From positions 17,926,001-17,990,000 of the forward strand of contig NC_058190.1 in assembly GCF_907165205.1 (NCBI RefSeq): a stretch of DNA of 64,000 nt, written 5' to 3'. This DNA is from Coccinella septempunctata. Lineage: Eukaryota > Arthropoda > Insecta > Coleoptera > Coccinellidae. The translations under genes and the position numbers were made by a program. Below, in pieces: positions 14,111 through 24,462 of this stretch (its first letter is position 1; every line of letters begins with the position of its first letter). Under the pieces are notes generated by a model. The model had not been told where the DNA came from and did not search any database. It saw only the letters and a list, made by a program, of their open reading frames with translations.

Positions 14111-14184
14111 TTCACTTTGAACTGCTCTCTGGAGTGCAATTCTCTATTGAATCATCAACCGTTAGGTTTGGTTGAATCGAAAAA
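14111..14184 (+). other. Exon-like 74-nt segment, unit 1 of array 1
   Basis: Bounded by TTTTTCAG upstream and GTGAGT downstream. It translates without stops as FTLNCSLECNSLLNHQPLGL then VESK, leaving two spare nucleotides. A CTGAC motif at 14061-14065 sits about 45 nt before the AG. The flanking intron-like stretch is 413 nt. No protein family is recognised. Confidence 0.55.
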
Positions 14185-14579
14185 GTGAGTACTATACACT
14201 CTATATCCTAAGATAGTAGTAGGACACCCTGATTTTTATGCAGAGGAGCAAATAGGTCATTTTAGGGGTGTCTAAGCCCTTGCTCATTTTTGACCCAAAA
14301 AATCGAGATTTTCGATATTTAGTTTTTGAGCTATAATGGAAGCCTTATCAATGCTGATTACGAAACCGGAAATCCCAATTGGATCAGACGAATATAACAA
14401 GAGATGCAGATTGAAATTTTCAACTTGTGAAAAATGACATTTCCAAAATGAAAATCTGAACGGTGAGAGATAGGCTTTCGAGAATGCTCGCACAGGATTC
14501 AGCTTATTTGAGAACATATATTTTCATGATAAACTTTCAAATATCTGTTCTTCTTCTTTTTCCATTTTTCATTTTCCAG

Positions 14580-14653
14580 TTCACTTTGAACTGCTCTCTG
14601 GAGTGCAATTCTCTATTGAATCATCAACTGTTAGGTTTGGTTGAATCAAAAAA
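14580..14653 (+). other. Exon-like 74-nt segment, unit 2 of array 1
   Basis: Acceptor TTTTCCAG and donor GTAAGT are present. The frame is open and ends LGLVESK. The intron-like stretch before it is 395 nt and lacks the CTGAC motif (CTGTTCTTC instead), so this copy may have a weaker splice site. Confidence 0.5.
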
Positions 14654-15074
14654 GTAAGTACTATACACTCCATATCCTAAGACAGTAGTAGGACACCCTG
14701 ATTTTTATGCAGAGGAGCAAATAGGTCATTTTAGGGGGGGTCTAAGCCCTTGCTCATTTTTGACCCAAAAAATCGAGATTTTCGATATTTAGTTTTCGAG
14801 CTGGAATGGAAGCCTTATCAATGCTGATTACGAAACCGGAAATCCTAATTGGATCAAACGAATATAACAAGAGATATTGCAGATTGAAATTTTCAACTTT
14901 TGAAAAATGACATTTCCAAAATGAAAATATGAACGGTGAGAGATAGGCTTTTGAGAATGCTCGCAATGGATTCAGCTTATTTGAAAACCTATTTTTTCAT
15001 ATCAAACTTTCAAATATCTGACTTCTTTTGAAAAAAAAATCGAATTTATTGTTTTTCCATTTTTCATTTTCCAG

Positions 15075-15148
15075 ATCACTTTGAACTGCTCTCTGGAGTG
15101 CAATTCTCTATTGAATCATCAACTGTTAGGTTCAGTTGAATCAAAAAA
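15075..15148 (+). other. Exon-like 74-nt segment, unit 3 of array 1
   Basis: Acceptor TTTTCCAG and donor GTGAGT. The frame is open, with first residue I instead of F and LGSVESK at the end. The preceding intron-like stretch is 421 nt. Confidence 0.55.
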
Positions 15149-15246
15149 GTGAGTTTTATACACTCCATATCCTAAGACAGTAGTAGGACACCCTGATTTT
15201 TATGCAGAGGAGCAAATAGGTCATTTTATGGGGGTCTAAGCCCTTG

Positions 15247-17845
15247 ATCTGAAATTCAACATGTGCATCTCAATTCGAAAACTATGTGCAGTTTCAAGAT
15301 TTGGGTCGAATTGGTTTAACAGTTTTTGAGGAATTGATATCACACTTTGCCGAATAGACCACTGAAATCTCAATTCATATCTGCACTATCGAACTGAAAT
15401 TCAACATGTGCATCTCAATTCGAAAACTATGTGCAGTTTCAAGATTCGGTTCGAATTGATCCAACAGTTTTCGAGGAATTGATATCACACTTTGCCGAAT
15501 TGACCACTGAAATCTCAATTCCTATCTGAACTATCGAACTGAAATTCAACATGTGCATCTCAATTCGAAAACTATGTGCAGTTTCAAGATTTGGTTCGAA
15601 TCGATCCAATAGTTCCTTAGAAATTGAAATGATATTTAGCCGAATCGACTACTGAAATCTTCATTCCTATCAGAACTATCGATCTGAAATTCAACATTTG
15701 CATCTCAATTCGAAAACTATGTGCAGTTTCAAGATTTGGGTCGAATTGGTTCAACAGTTTTTGAGGAATTGATATCACACTTTGCCGAATAGACCACTGA
15801 AATCTCAATTCCTATCTGCACTATCGAACTGAAATTCAACATGTGCATCTCAATTCGAAAACTATGTGCAGTTTCAAGATTTGGTTCGAATTGATCCAAC
15901 AGTTTTCGAGGAATTGATATCACACTTTGCCGAATTGACCACTGAAATCTCAATTCCCATCTGAACTATCGAACTGAAATTCAACATGTACATCTCAATC
16001 CGAAAACTATGTGCAGTTTCAAGATTTGGTTCGAATTGATCCAACAGTTTTCGAGGAATTGATATCACAATTTGCCTAATAGACAACTAGAATCTCAATT
16101 CCTATCTGAACTATCGAACTGAAATTCAACATGTGCATCTCAATTCGAAAACTATGTGCAGTTTCAAGATTTGGTTCGAATCGATCCAATAGTTCCTTAG
16201 GAATTTAAATGATATTTTGTCGAATCGACTTCTGAAATCTCCATTCCTATTAGAACTATCGATCTGAAATTCAACATGTGAATCTCATTTCGAAAACTAT
16301 GTGCAGTTTCAAGATTTGGTTCGAATTGGTTCAACAGTTTTCGAGGAATTGATATCACACTTTGCCGAATAGACCACTGAAATCTCAATTCCTATCTGCA
16401 CTATCGAACTGAAATTCAACATAAGCATCTCAATTCGAAAACTATGTGCAGTTTCAAGATTTGGTTCGAATTGATCCAACAGTTTTCGAGGAATTGATAT
16501 CGCACTTTGCCGAATTGACCACTGAAATCTCAATTCCTATCTGAACTATCAAACTGAAATTCAACATGTGCATCTCAATTCGAAAACTATGTGCAGTTTC
16601 AAGATTTGGTTCGAATTGGTTCAACAGTTTTCGAGGAATTGATATCACACTTTGCCGAATAGACCACTGAAATCTCAATTCCTATCAGCACTATCGAACT
16701 GAAATTCAACATGTGCATCTCAATTCGAAAACTATGTGCAGTTCCCACATTTGGTTCGAATATATCCAACAGGTTTCGAGGAATTGATATCACACTTTGC
16801 CGAATTGACCACTGAAATCTCAATTCCTATCTGAACTATCGAACTGAAATTCAACATGTGCATCTCAATTCGAAAACTATGTGCAGTTTCAAGATTTGGT
16901 TCGAATCGATCCAACAGTTTTCGAGGAATTGATATCACACTTTGCCGAATAGACCACTGAAATCTCAATTCCTATCTGCACTATCGAACTGAAATTCAAC
17001 ATGTGCATCTCAATTCGAAAACTATGTGCAGTTTCAAGATTTGGTTCGAATCGATCCAATAGTTCCTTAGGAATTGAAATGATATTTTGCCGAATCGACT
17101 ACTGAAATCTTCATTCCTATCAGAACTATCGATCTGAAATTCAACATGTGCATCTCAATTCGAAAACTATGTGCAGTTTCAAGATTTGGGTCGAATTGGT
17201 TCAACAGTTTTTGAGGAATTGATATCACACTTTGCCGAATAGACCACTAAAATCTCAATTCCTATCTGCACCATCGAACTGAAATTCAACATGTGCATCT
17301 CAATTCGAAAACTATGTGCAGTTTCAAGATTTGGTTCGAATTGATCCAACAGTTTTCGAGGAATTGATATCACACTTTGCCGAATTGACCACTGAAATCT
17401 CAATTCCTATCTGAACTATCGAACTGAAATTCAACATGTGCATCTCAATTCGAAAACTATGTGCAGTTTCAAGATTTGGTTCGAATCGATCCAACAGTTT
17501 TCGAGGAATTGATATCACACTTTGCCGAATAGACCACTGAAATCTCAATTCCTATCTGCACTATCGAACTGAAATTCAACATGTGCAACTCAATTCGAAA
17601 ACTATGTGCAGTTTCAAGATTTGGTTCGAATCGATCCAATAGTTCCTTAGGAATTGAAATGATATTTTGCCGAATCGACTACTGAAATCTTCATTCCTAT
17701 CAGAACTATCGATCTGAAATTCAACATGTGCATCTCAATTCGAAAACTATGTGCAGTTTCAAGATTTGGTCGAATTGGTTCAACAGTTTTTGAGGAATTG
17801 ATATCACACTTTGCCGAATAGACCACTAAAATCTCAATTCCTATC
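15247..17845 (-). repeat. 145-bp satellite array, minus-oriented block 3
   Basis: About 18 monomers in minus orientation. The block is an inverted copy of part of block 2. The GTTCCCACATTTGG variant at 16741 pairs with the plus variant near 6698, and features in 6046-6995 map to 16454-17403 with a constant coordinate sum of 23449. The first monomer (GAATTGGTTTAACAG, near 15310) resembles the last monomer of block 2. The block ends abruptly at the LTR remnant, after CAATTCCTATC. Confidence 0.96.
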
Positions 17846-18096
17846 ATTTTTGTGTTATTTGCATCAGTGCTTAGAGTTAATTTTTTAGTTTTTTTTTTTT
17901 AAATCCTTTGAGTTTCGAGTGCTTGAAACAAAGGAGGTAGGTCCCCGTCTGTACCGTTCAGTTTCTTTGTTAGACCTACGCCGTTACTTCTTTAACTTGG
18001 ACACTGCTGTACACTATCGTTTCCTGTTGTATTTTATCGTTCTTTACCCTGTCCGCGTTCCGCGTCATAAGTGTTAAATCCGAAAACTCTTCTTTT

Positions 18097-18141
18097 CTGT
18101 CAATCATGGTGTGCTATAACCCTTGGGGCAGAGAATAAGAG
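18097..18141 (+). promoter_or_regulatory. U3 direct repeat, copy 1
   Basis: CTGTCAATCATGGTGTGCTA followed by a CCCTTGGGGCAGAGAATAAGAG stretch. Nearly the same 45 nt recur 102 bp downstream. Duplicated promoter or enhancer blocks are common in LTR U3 regions, so that role is inferred. Confidence 0.6.
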
Positions 18142-18198
18142 ATACCGCACGTAGTCAGTGAAGTCCCGTAGTTGCGTTAAAAATAGACATTTTCTTCG

Positions 18199-18243
18199 CT
18201 GTCAATCATGGTGTGCTATTACCCTTGGGGCAGCGAATAAAAG
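18199..18243 (+). promoter_or_regulatory. U3 direct repeat, copy 2, with TATA-like AATAAAAG
   Basis: Second copy, differing at only a few positions. It ends GCGAATAAAAG, a better TATA-like element than copy 1 (GAGAATAAGAG), so it may be the functional core promoter. That is inference. Confidence 0.5.
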
Positions 18244-18506
18244 TCTCGAACAGATCCGCCCTTATTGTGTTTCATTCCCGGAGAAATACAACTACACACC
18301 GATACCGTATAGCAAGTCCTTAGCATTCGTCAGTTCTGGTTGGCGCATTTTTATTGAACCGTTAATTTTTCACTACACCCGGTACAAATTTCATAAAGTG
18401 CTCGTGACCGGATAAGATTTCCCGAATGTATTTTCACTGATAGAATCACTCACATTTTATATCACACATATCTCCCTTGTACATGTGATTAGTTTCCGAA
18501 GTTGTG

Positions 18507-18512
18507 AATAAA
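18507..18512 (+). terminator. LTR polyadenylation signal AATAAA
   Basis: AATAAA about 165 nt before the LTR end and downstream of the TATA-like motif, the order expected for U3-R-U5. Confidence 0.5.
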
Positions 18513-18678
18513 CTTTTACATAGTTCGATTTTGACTTCTTCGTTGTCGCTACTACCCTAGACAACACCGAGCTCTGTCTCTGGCTAGCAGCTACCCTGGT
18601 AGGTTTGCTATTCTTCCTATTGAAAAGAATAGCTGGCGCTCGAGATTAAGGCTTCTCCGAGAAACGCACGTTACAAAA

Positions 18679-18696
18679 TGGCGCCCGAGCAGGGAC
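18679..18696 (+). other. Primer binding site, lysine-tRNA type
   Basis: TGGCGCCCGAGCAGGGAC starts three nt after the inferred LTR end. It is one base from the well-known primer site for lysine tRNA, and its complement ends in the CCA required of a tRNA 3' end. The sequence recurs exactly at 47680. Confidence 0.85.
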
Positions 18697-19176
18697 CGTG
18701 CAAAATCTAGAAGGAAACAACAGAGGTGAGAAACATTAACCGGACAGTGAGTGAATTCCCGCAACAGTGAGTAAAACCTAAGAACAGTGAGTAACTATTT
18801 CTTGAACCGAGAACTGTGAAAAATAAACTTGATCTGTGTTTTATTACCTGCCACCCTGTATTGAACTGTTATACTGTGAATTGAATTGGACTATATTCTG
18901 AAAATTTTCCTATTGTTGAAATCTATTGGAAATAATTTAATTAATTTGTGATTATTCCTTTTGCCGATTACTTTATTGAGTTATTGAAAACTGAACTGTT
19001 GTTGCGCCTTAATATCAGTGAAAATTATTTCCGATTTCCTATTATTTCTGATTTATTGAATTGAACTGTTTCAATTTCGTATTGAAGGTGAGTGAATTTC
19101 CGAACATTGAAAATTTATTGTCGCAGTTGGTAAAATTTGATAGGTTTGATTTACCTATCAGTTTAATAGTGAATCA

Positions 19177-22012
19177 CCTCAAAAACTGTTGAACCAATTC
19201 GACCCAAATCTTGAAAACGCACATAGCTTTCGAATTGAGATGCACATGTTGAATTTCAGTTCGATAGTTCAGATAGGAATGGAAATTTCAGTAGTCGATT
19301 CGACAAAATATTATTTCAATTCCTAAGGAACTATTGGATCAATTCGAACCAAATCTTGAAACTGCGCATAGTTTTCGAATTGAGATGCATATGTCGAATT
19401 TCAGTTCGATAGTTCAGATAGGAATTGAGATCTCAGTGGTCTATTCGGCAAAGTGTGATATCAATTCCTCAAAAACTGTTGGACCAATTCGACCCAAATC
19501 TTGAAACTGCACATAGTTTTCGAATTGAGATGCACATGTTGAATTTCAGATTGATAGTTCTGATAGGAATGGAGATTTCAGTAGTCGATTCGACAAAATA
19601 TTATTTCAATTCCTAAGGAACTATTGGATCAATTCGAACCAAATCTTGAAACTGCATGGTCTTCGAATCGAGATGCACATGTTGAATTTCAGTTCGACAG
19701 TTCAGATAGGAATTGAGATTTCAGTGGTCAATTCAACAAAGTGTGATATCAATTCCTCCGAAAACTGTTGGATCAATTCGAAACAAATCTTGAAACTTCA
19801 CATAGTTTTCGAATTGAGATGCACATGTTCAATTTCAGTTCGATAGTGCAGATAGGAATTGAGATTTCAGTGGTCAATTCGGCAAAGTGTGATATCAATT
19901 CCTCGAAAACTGTTGGTTCAATTCGAACCAAATCTTGAAATTTCACACAGTTTTCGAATTGAGATGCTCATGTTGAATTTCAGTCCGATAGTTCAGATAG
20001 GAATTGAGATTTCAGTGGTCAATTCGGCGAAGTGTGATATCAATTCCTCGAAAACTGTTGGATCAATTCGAACCAAATCTTGAAACTCCACATAATTTTC
20101 GAATGGAGATGCACATGTTGAATTTCAGATCGATAGTTCTAATAGGAATGGAGATTTCAGTAGTCGATTCGGCAAAGTGTGATATCAATTTCTCGAAAAC
20201 TGTTAGATCAATTCGAACCAAATCTTGAAACTCCACATAGTTTTCGAATTGAGATGCACATGTTGAATTTCAGATCGATAGTTCTGATAGGATTGGAGAT
20301 TTCAGTAGTCGATTCGACAAAACATCATTTCAATTCCTTAGGAACTATTGGATCGATTCGAACCAAATCTTGAAACTGCACATAGTTTTCGAATTGAGAT
20401 GCACATGTTGAATTTCAGTTCGATAGTTCAGATAGGAATTGAGATTCTAGTTGTCTATTAGGCAAATTGTGATATCAATTCCTCGAAAACTGTTGGATCA
20501 ATTCGAACCAAATCTTGAAACTGCACATAGTTTTCGGATTGAGATGTACATGTTGAATTTCAGTTCGATAGTTCAGATGGGAATTGAGATTTCAGTGGTC
20601 AATTCGGCAAAGTGTGATATCAATTCCTCGAAAACTGTTGGATCAATTCGAACCAAATCTTGAAACTGCACATAGTTTTCGAATTGAGATGCACATGTTG
20701 AATTTCAGTTCGATAGTGCAGATAGGAATTGAGATTTCAGTGGTCTATTCGGCAAAGTGTGATATCAATTCATCGAAAACTGTTGGTTCAATTCTTGAAA
20801 ACGCACATGGTTTTCGAATTGAGATGCACAAGTTGAATTTCAGATCGATAGTTCTGATAGGAATGAAGATTTCAGTAGTCGATTCGGCAAAATATCATTT
20901 AAATTCCTAAGGAACTATTGGATCGATTCGAACCAAATCTTGAAACTGCACATAGTTTTCGAATTGAGATGCACATGTTGAATTTCAGTTCGATAGTTCA
21001 GATAGGAATTGAGATTCTAGTTGTCTATTAGGCAAATTGTGATATCAATTCCTCGAAAACTGTTGGATCAATTCGAACCAAATCTTGAAACTGCACATAG
21101 TTTTCGGATTGAGATGTACATGTTGAATTTCAGTTCGATAGTTCAGATGGGAATTGAGATTTCAGTGGTCAATTCGGCAAAGTGTGATATCAATTCCTCG
21201 AAAACTGTTGGATCAATTCGAACCAAATCTTGAAACTGCACATAGTTTTCGAATTGAGATGCACATGTTGAATTTCAGTTCGATAGTGCAGATAGGAATT
21301 GAGATTTCAGTGGACTATTCCGCAAAGTGTGATATCAATTCCTCAAAAACTGTTGAACCAATTCGACCCAAATCTTGAAACTGCACATAGTTTTCGAATT
21401 GAGATGCAAATGTTGAATTTCAGATCGATAGTTCTGATAGGAATGAAGATTTCAGTAGTCGATTCGGCTAAATATCATTTCAATTCCTAAGGAACTATTG
21501 GATCGATTCGAACCAAATCTTGAAACTGCACATAGTTTTCGAATTGAGATGCACATGTTGAATTTCAGTTCGATAGTTCAGATAGGAATTGAGATTTCAG
21601 TGGTCAATTCGGCAAAGTGTGATATCAATTCCTCGAAAACTGTTGGATCAATTCGAACCAAATCTTGAAACTGCACATAGTTGTCGAAATGATATGCACA
21701 TGTTGAATTTCAGATCGATAGTTCTAATAGGAATGGAGATTTCAGAAGGCGATTCGACAAAATATCGAAAACTGTTGGATCAATTCAAACCGAATCTCGA
21801 AACTGCACATAGTTTTCGAATTGAGATGCACATGTTGAATTTCAGTTCGATAGTGCAGATAGGAATTGAGATTCTAGTGGTCTATTCGGCAAATTGTGAT
21901 ATCAATTCCTCGAAAACTGTTGGATCAATTCGAACCAAATCTTGAAACTGAACATAGTTTTCGAATTGAGATGCATATGTTGAATTTCAGTTCGATAGTT
22001 CTGATAGGAATT
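19177..22012 (+). repeat. 145-bp satellite array, plus-oriented block 4
   Basis: About 19 plus monomers. The first 1.2 kb (19177-20340) is more diverged than elsewhere, with variants such as GAAACTCCACATAATTTTCG, ATGCATATGTCG and a shortened GCATGGTCTTCGAATCG unit. From about 20340 it closely matches block 2: 20451-21945 aligns with 3332-4826. It ends in a flip to minus orientation. Confidence 0.96.
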
Positions 22013-22030
22013 GATATTTTGCCGAATCGA
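21998..22030. other. Tail-to-tail inversion junction (plus to minus)
   Basis: Plus-oriented CTGATAGGAATTGA joins minus-oriented TATTTTGCCGAATCG. Both parents contain GGAATTGA, so the join could have formed at this short shared sequence. Confidence 0.8.
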
Positions 22031-24434
22031 CTACTGAAATCTTCATTCCTATCAGAACTATCGATCTGAAATTCAACATGTGCATCTCAATTCGAAAACT
22101 ATGTGCAGTTTCAAGATTTGGGTCGAATTGGTTCAACAGTTTTTGAGGAATTGATATCACACTTTGCACACTTTTGCAACATGGGCCTCTCAATCCGAAA
22201 ACTATGTGCAGTTTCAAGATTTGGTTCGAATTGATCCAATAGTTCCTTAGGAATTGAAATGATATTTTGTCGAATCGACTTCTGAAATCTTAATTCCTAT
22301 TAGAACTATCGATCTGAAATTCAACATGTGCATTTCATTTCGAAAACTATGTGCAGTTTCAAGATTTGGGTCGAATTGATCCAACAGTTTTCGAGGAATT
22401 GATATCACACTTTTCCGAATAGACCACTGAAATCTCAATTCCTATCTGCACTATCGAACTGAAATTCAATATGTGCATCTCAATTCGAAAACTATGTGCA
22501 GTTTCAAGATTTGGGTCGAATTGGTTCAACAGTTTTTGAGGAATTGATATCACACTTTGCCGAATAGACCACTGAAATCTCGATTCCTATCTGCACTATC
22601 GAACTGAAATTCAACATGTACATCTCAATTCGAAAACTATGTGCAGTTTCAAGATTTGGTTCGAATCGATCCAATAGTTCCTTAGGAATTGAAATGATAT
22701 TTTGCCGAATCGACTACTGAAATCTTCATTCCTATCAGAACTATCGATCTGAAATTCAACATGTGCATCTCAATTCGAAAACTATGTGCAGTTTCAAGAT
22801 TTGGGTCGAATTGGTTCAACAGTTTTTGAGGAATTGATATCACACTTTGCCGAATAGACCACTGAAATCTCAATTCCTATCTGCACTATCGAACTGAAAT
22901 TCAACATGTGCATCTCAATTCGAAAACCATGTGCAGTTTCAAGATTTGGTTCGAATTGATCCAACAGTTTTCGAGGAATTGATATCACACTTTGCCGAAA
23001 TGACCACTGAAATCACAATTCCTATCTGAACTATCGAACTAAAATTCAACATGTGCATCTCAAATCAAAAACTGTGTACAGTTTCGGGATTTGGGTCGAA
23101 TTGATCCAATAGTTCCTTAGGAATTGAAATGATATTTTGTCGATTCGACCACTGAAATCTCAATTCCTATATGAACTATCGACCTGAAATTCAACATGTG
23201 CATCTCAATTCGAAATCTGTGTAAAATTTCAAGATTTGGTTGGAATTGATCCAACAGTTTTCGAGGAATTGATATCACACTTTGCCGAATTGACTACTGA
23301 AATCTCAATTCCTATCTGAACTATCGAACTGAAATTGAACATGTGCATCTCAATTCGAAAACTATGTGCAGTTTCAAGATTTGGTTCGAATCGATCCAAT
23401 AGTTCCTTAGGAATTGAAATGATATTTTGCCGAATCGACTACTGAAATCTTCATTCCTATCAGAACTATCGATCTGAAATTCAACATGTGCATCTCAATT
23501 CGAAAACTATGTGCAGTTTCAAGATTTGGGTCGAATTGGTTCAACAGTTTTTGAGGAATTGATATCACACTTTGCCGAATAGACCACTGAAATCTCAATT
23601 CCTATCTGCACTATCGAACTGAAATTCAACATGTACATCTCAATTCGAAAACTATGTGCAGTTTCAAGATTTGGTTCGAATTGATCCAACAGTTTTCGAG
23701 GAATTGATATCACACTTTGCCGAATTGACCACTGAAATCTCAATTCCTATCTGAACTATCGAACTGAAATTCAATATGTGCATCTCAATTCGAAAACTAT
23801 GTGCAGTTTCAAGATTTGGTTCGAATCGATCCAATAGTTCCTTAGGAATTGAAATGATATTTTGCCGAATCGACTACTGAAATCTTCATTCCTATCAGAA
23901 CTATCGATCTGAAATTCAACATGTGCATCTCAATTCGAAAACTATGTGCAGTTTCAAGATTTGAGTCGAATCGATCCAATAGTTCCTTAGGAATTGAAAT
24001 GATATTTTGCCGAATCGACTACTGAAATCTTCATTCCTATCAGAACTATCGATCTGAAATTCAACATGTGCATCTCAATTCGAAAACTATGTGCATTTTC
24101 AAGATTTGGGTCGAATTGGTTCAATAGTTTTTGAGGAATTGATATCACACTTTGCCGAATAGACCACTGAAATCTCAAATCCTATCTGCACTATCGAACT
24201 GAAATTCAACATGTGCATTTCAATTCGAAAACTACGTGCAGTTTCAAGATCTGGTTCGAATTGATCCAACAGTTTTCGAGGAATTGATATCACACTTTGC
24301 CGAATTGACCACTGAAATCTCAATTCCTATCTGAACGATCGAACTGAAATTCAATATGTGCATCTCAATTCGAAAACTATGTGCAGTTTCAAGATTTGGT
24401 TCGAATCGATCCAATAGTTCCTTAGGAATTGAAT
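22013..24434 (-). repeat. 145-bp satellite array, minus-oriented block 5
   Basis: About 17 minus monomers, a direct duplicate of 233-2654. Landmarks are offset by exactly 21780 bp: the GCAAAAGTGTGCAAAG-type deleted monomer (near 388 and 22168), the GTGTAAAATTTC monomer (1440 and 23220), and GATTTGAGTCG (2181 and 23961). A few private changes exist, such as GTGCATTTTCAAG at 24091. Confidence 0.96.
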
Positions 24435-24462
24435 TATCATTTCAATTCCTAAGGAACTATTG
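24408..24462. other. Head-to-head inversion junction 2
   Basis: Minus CCAATAGTTCCTTAGGAATTGAA meets plus TTATCATTTCAATTCC then TAAGGAACTATTGG. The result is a near-perfect hairpin on the same class C core as the junction at 2637, but with a different exact crossover point. Confidence 0.9.

Larger units (their letters stand above)
13680..15246 (+). repeat. Tandem ~470-495-bp repeat with exon-like segment, array 1
   Basis: Three tandem units, unrelated to the satellite, start with a partial exon-like end (TTGGTGGAATCAACAAA) fused to the satellite. The TTAGG landmark recurs at 14162, 14631 and 15126. Each unit reads, in order: a GTRAGT donor; ACTATACACTCCATATCC; TGATTTTTATGCAGAGGAGC; GGGGTCTAAGCCC; TTGACCCAAAAAATCGAG; a CTGAC branch-point-like motif (missing in the second unit); a pyrimidine-rich tract; AG; and a 74-nt segment. 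The array ends abruptly inside a unit (GTCTAAGCCCTTG), where minus satellite begins. The units may be a duplicated gene fragment or a satellite derived from one. Confidence 0.9.
17846..19176 (+). mobile_element. LTR retroelement 5' remnant: LTR, primer site and leader, no gag
   Basis: Non-satellite DNA between a minus and a plus satellite block. It reads as an LTR (about 17851-18675, ending TTACA), then an 18-nt primer binding site, then about 480 nt of leader with AATAAA-type AT-rich sequence. No gag, pol or 3' LTR follows. Satellite resumes at CCTCAAAAACTGTTGAACC. An element of this kind would normally continue for several kb, so it was truncated, probably by the rearrangement that flipped the satellite. 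The primer site is identical to that of the gag-bearing element at 46073, and both are unusually rich in ACCG. They are probably related, though the LTR termini differ. Confidence 0.75.

Noticed and set aside
18158..18415. 85-codon frame in the LTR remnant
   Set aside because: It lies across the U3 repeat and promoter region, matches no family I know, and is best explained as chance.
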